Source: JANYBV01 sp043763155 (GTDB lineage Bacteria; Pseudomonadota; Alphaproteobacteria; Rickettsiales; SXRF01). Taken from it: DNA of 32,754 bases. The notes beneath the pieces were generated by a model. That model was not told the DNA's origin and searched no databases. It worked only from the letters and a program-made list of their open reading frames with translations. The number at the start of each line of letters is the position of its first letter. Positions within the stretch are counted from its first letter, which is position 1. Both the position numbers and the translations under genes were made by a program. Shown here in pieces: positions 30,313-32,754 of this stretch. The stretch covers positions 1-32,754 of the forward strand of contig JAYULW010000017.1 of NCBI GenBank assembly GCA_043763155.1, in the 5' to 3' direction.

Positions 30313-32598
30313 TTAGCCTTGTGGGTTTCCTGTGGGTTTTCCGTCGGGCTTGCCCTTCTTTTTCTTGTTGCGGTTGCGGCCACGGGCTTTTTTGCGCTCG
30401 CGCAAGGCGTCGTCGGCGAAGGGGTGTTTATGTTTGTGGGCGCTGCGGCGGTCGCGGAGCGCTTGGCTTTGCGCGGTATTGCCTTCGCCCGCGATTTCAA
30501 AAATCAGGCTGCCGGTGGTGGCGTTGGCCGTTTGCACACGGATGAAAAGCGGGTTGCCGATCTGGAAGATGTGCTTGCTGCGCTGGCCGCGGAAGGCAGC
30601 GGAGGCGCGGTCGTAGGTGTAGAAATCGTCCTTCAGGTTGCGCACGGGGATGAAGCCAGTGACGCCGTTATCCTTGAGCGATACGAACAGGCCGTATTCG
30701 TTCAGCGACACGATGGTGCCGGCGAAGGTGCTGCCGATATGTTTGGTCATGAAGGCGACTTTGTAACGGTCGGAGGCGTCGCGCTCGGCGAGCATGGCGC
30801 GGCGTTCGGTTTCGGAAATATGCAGCGCGATTTCGGCGAGGCGCTTATTGATGTTGTTGCTGTTTTTTTCGCCGGTGCCTGCAAGTGTGGCGGCCAGCGA
30901 GCGATGCACCACAAGGTCGGAATAGCGGCGGATGGGGGAGGTGAAGTGGGTGTATTCCTTGAGTGATAATCCGAAATGGCCGAGGCATTCGTTGCTGTAA
31001 TAGGCTTGCATCTGGCTGCGCAGGATTGCGGTGTTCACCAGGTATTCTTCGGGTTTGCCTTGCACGGATTTCAGTACGCGGTTGAAGTGCCCGGCCTTGA
31101 TGCCTGCGCCCACATGCAGGCCGTAGCCCGCCATTTTCAGGAGGTTTTTGAGTTCTTCGAGTTTTTCTTCGGCGGGTGTTTCATGCACGCGGTAGATGCC
31201 GGGGGCATTTTTGCTGAGGAGGTAATTGGCTGCCGCCACGTTTGCGGCGATCATGTAGCACTCGATCAGGCGGTGGCTTTCCAAGCGTTCGCGGGGTGCG
31301 ATTTCGGAGACTTCGCCTTTGTCGTTGAACAGGATTTTATATTCGGGCAGGTTCAAATCGAGCGAGCCGCGATTGTCGCGTTCGTGGGCGAGGGCTTCGT
31401 ATGCGCCGTAGAGCGGTGCGATGACGGATTCGTAGAGGGGATGGTTTTTGGTGTTGAAGGCCTCTTGGGCGGTATTGTATGTGAGCCGGGCGCGGGAGCG
31501 CATGAGGCCGCGTACGAACTGGTAGCGCGTGATCTGGCCCACGGCGTCAATCCACATATGGACGGCGAGGCAGTAGCGGTCTTCGTCGGGTTTCAAGGAA
31601 CAGAGGCCGTTGCTTAAGCGCTCTGGCAGCATGGGGATGACGCGGTCGGGGAAGTAGACGGAGTTGCCACGCTCGACGGCGGTTTCGTCCAAAGCGCTGC
31701 CTTCTTTGACGTAGTAGGCGACATCGGCGATGGCGACCAGTAGATGCCAGCCGCTGCCGTCGCGTTCGGCGAATACGGCGTCGTCGAAGTCGCGGGCGTC
31801 TTCGCCGTCAATGGTAACTAAGGGAATGTCGCGCAGGTCGGTGCGGCCTTCGCCCATGACGGGGTTGCTTGCGTCTTCGGATTCGGCCATGGCGGCTTCG
31901 GAAAAGACGTTCGGCAGTTCGTGCATGTGTGAGGCGATGAGGCTTGCGGCGCGGGGGGCATCCAAGCGCCCAAGGCGTTCGGTGATTTTGGCGAAGCTCA
32001 TGCTCATGGAGGGAACGCCGGGCAGGGTTTTTCCTGCTACCAGCTCGCCGTGCAGTGCGCCGTTTACGTCGGCTGCGGCTACGAGGTAGCTTTCTTTCAT
32101 CTTGCGGCTGATGGGTTCGATGAGGCCGCCTTCGGGGGTGGGCACAAAAACGCCGAGGACGTTTACAGCCTGTTCATTCGGCAGTACGCGGATGATGAGG
32201 GCCTGGAACAAATTGGGGGTGATTTTGCGCAGGCGGGCGAGAACGCGGTCGCCTTGTTCGACGGCGCTTTCGCGGCCCGATTCGATGACCACGATGTGTG
32301 GGGGTTCGTGGCGGCTTTCCCACCTTGCGGGTACTGCGGTGGGTGCGCCGTCTTCGTCGGTGCCTTTGATGATGAGGGTGGTGATTTCCTGCAGGCCCTT
32401 GGACTCGCCGGCGTAGTTGCCTTTGAAGCCGCCGGGCTTTTGGCCGCGCGCTGTGCGCTTGCCGCCTTTGGGTGCGCCGGAATTACCGCCGGGTTTTCCG
32501 CCGGATTTTCCGCTGTGGCGTTTGTTTTTCGGTTTGTGGTGGGCTTCACCCGGAGCTGTGGGTGTGCCGCCTTTGTGAGGGCCGTTGCCTTTTTTCAC
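30313..32598 (-). CDS. rnr: Ribonuclease R with basic tails, no wHTH
   Basis: RNase R is a 3'-5' exoribonuclease that degrades structured RNA and takes part in trans-translation and rRNA quality control. Cold-shock/OB domains occupy about residues 70-250. The RNB catalytic domain follows with TIDGEDARDFDDAVF (metal-binding Asps near 264, 270, 272 and 273), YYVKEGSALDETAVERGNSVYFPDRVIPMLPERLSNGLCSL and FTSPIRRYSDLVVHR. An S1 domain lies near 630-715. The total is 761 residues. The first ~65 residues are Gly/Lys/Pro-rich and disordered-looking; the winged-helix domain usual in RNase R is not visible. The C-terminus is also Lys/Arg-rich. The start is a GTG with AGGA 9 nt upstream, 45 nt after the fragment at the window edge. 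Confidence 0.95.
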   Translation of the reverse strand: MKKGNGPHKGGTPTAPGEAHHKPKNKRHSGKSGGKPGGNSGAPKGGKRTARGQKPGGFKGNYAGESKGLQEITTLIIKGTDEDGAPTAVPARWESRHEPPHIVVIESGRESAVEQGDRVLARLRKITPNLFQALIIRVLPNEQAVNVLGVFVPTPEGGLIEPISRKMKESYLVAAADVNGALHGELVAGKTLPGVPSMSMSFAKITERLGRLDAPRAASLIASHMHELPNVFSEAAMAESEDASNPVMGEGRTDLRDIPLVTIDGEDARDFDDAVFAERDGSGWHLLVAIADVAYYVKEGSALDETAVERGNSVYFPDRVIPMLPERLSNGLCSLKPDEDRYCLAVHMWIDAVGQITRYQFVRGLMRSRARLTYNTAQEAFNTKNHPLYESVIAPLYGAYEALAHERDNRGSLDLNLPEYKILFNDKGEVSEIAPRERLESHRLIECYMIAANVAAANYLLSKNAPGIYRVHETPAEEKLEELKNLLKMAGYGLHVGAGIKAGHFNRVLKSVQGKPEEYLVNTAILRSQMQAYYSNECLGHFGLSLKEYTHFTSPIRRYSDLVVHRSLAATLAGTGEKNSNNINKRLAEIALHISETERRAMLAERDASDRYKVAFMTKHIGSTFAGTIVSLNEYGLFVSLKDNGVTGFIPVRNLKDDFYTYDRASAAFRGQRSKHIFQIGNPLFIRVQTANATTGSLIFEIAGEGNTAQSQALRDRRSAHKHKHPFADDALRERKKARGRNRNKKKKGKPDGKPTGNPQG

Positions 32599-32643
32599 GT
32601 AACTTATTCCTAGTATTAAAAGCCGATTTTGGCAGATGGGGGG

Positions 32644-32754
32644 TTAGATAGCAAGCCCGTAGGACTGGCTTTCCATGCGGCGGCGCAGCACCATTTCGGT
32701 CATGCTTCCGGCGCGGGGTGGAGGGATGTTGGCGGGCAGGGACGAGAGCATATT
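32644..32754 (-). CDS. Partial CDS, C-terminal end (runs off right edge)
   Basis: A minus-strand frame enters from the edge and ends at TAA 32644-32646 after 36 codons. Its tail contains PPPRAGSMTEMVLRRRMESQ and then SYGLAI. I do not recognise it; topA often precedes rnr in alphaproteobacteria, but this tail lacks the Lys/Ala-rich end common there. It is 45 nt upstream of rnr on the same strand, so it may be in the same operon. Confidence 0.5.
   Translation of the reverse strand, partial: NMLSSLPANIPPPRAGSMTEMVLRRRMESQSYGLAI

Noticed and set aside
1..32754. Mobile elements, CRISPR arrays, tRNA or rRNA genes
   Set aside because: No transposase or integrase, no regularly spaced direct repeats and no tRNA- or rRNA-like sequence were seen while reading the genes and gaps.

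Overview
The window looks like chromosomal sequence from a free-living, GC-moderate alphaproteobacterium that I cannot place to genus. The evidence is a small complex I accessory subunit of the NDUFS4 type (29943-30248), a DUF2610 protein, a DUF2333 protein, an FumC/PurE/PurK set, and TTAA-N7-TTAA sites of the kind bound by the alphaproteobacterial cell-cycle regulator CtrA. Nearly all of it is dense core-genome coding sequence. I see no insertion sequence, CRISPR array, tRNA or rRNA.

Layout from left to right. An edge fragment on the minus strand (1-192) is followed by the plus-strand run recN-ligA-prmA (DNA repair, ligation, L11 methylation). A lone BMP-type periplasmic binding protein (minus) and an aminopeptidase P (plus) are divergent. 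A desaturase-lipoprotein pair (minus) is divergent from a large plus-strand gene (9593-11893) that joins a type IV prepilin head to a seven-repeat FG-GAP beta-propeller. Next come the translation and envelope genes pyrH-frr-uppS (minus), a membrane-anchored CGHC thioredoxin-fold protein (plus), a DUF2333 protein (minus), and rpsB-tsf (minus), which has a structured leader, an intercistronic hairpin and a strong terminator.

From 17.9 kb the region is more accessory. It holds a 726-residue unrecognised protein (plus), a purE-purK-fumC operon (minus), a cytoplasmic GGDEF diguanylate cyclase with an intact inhibitory site (plus), and a TAXI-type periplasmic receptor directly followed by an SLC1/DAACS-type symporter instead of a TRAP permease (plus). 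A minus-strand block follows: a gene fragment at the right edge, rnr, the NDUFS4-like gene, DUF2610 and an 819-residue protein with internal duplications.

Three themes stand out. First, the prepilin/beta-propeller gene and the pyrH/thioredoxin intergenic region each carry a perfect TTAA-N7-TTAA site, and the GGDEF gene has a near match; this suggests cell-cycle-linked control of a surface adhesin-like pilin and possibly of c-di-GMP. Second, four convergent gene pairs meet stop-to-stop with -4 to +1 nt between them, leaving no room for separate terminators. Third, several core proteins (PyrH, S2, RNase R) carry long Lys/Ala/Ser/Pro/Gly-rich tails. The best candidates for something undescribed are the pilin-propeller fusion and the TAXI-DAACS pair.
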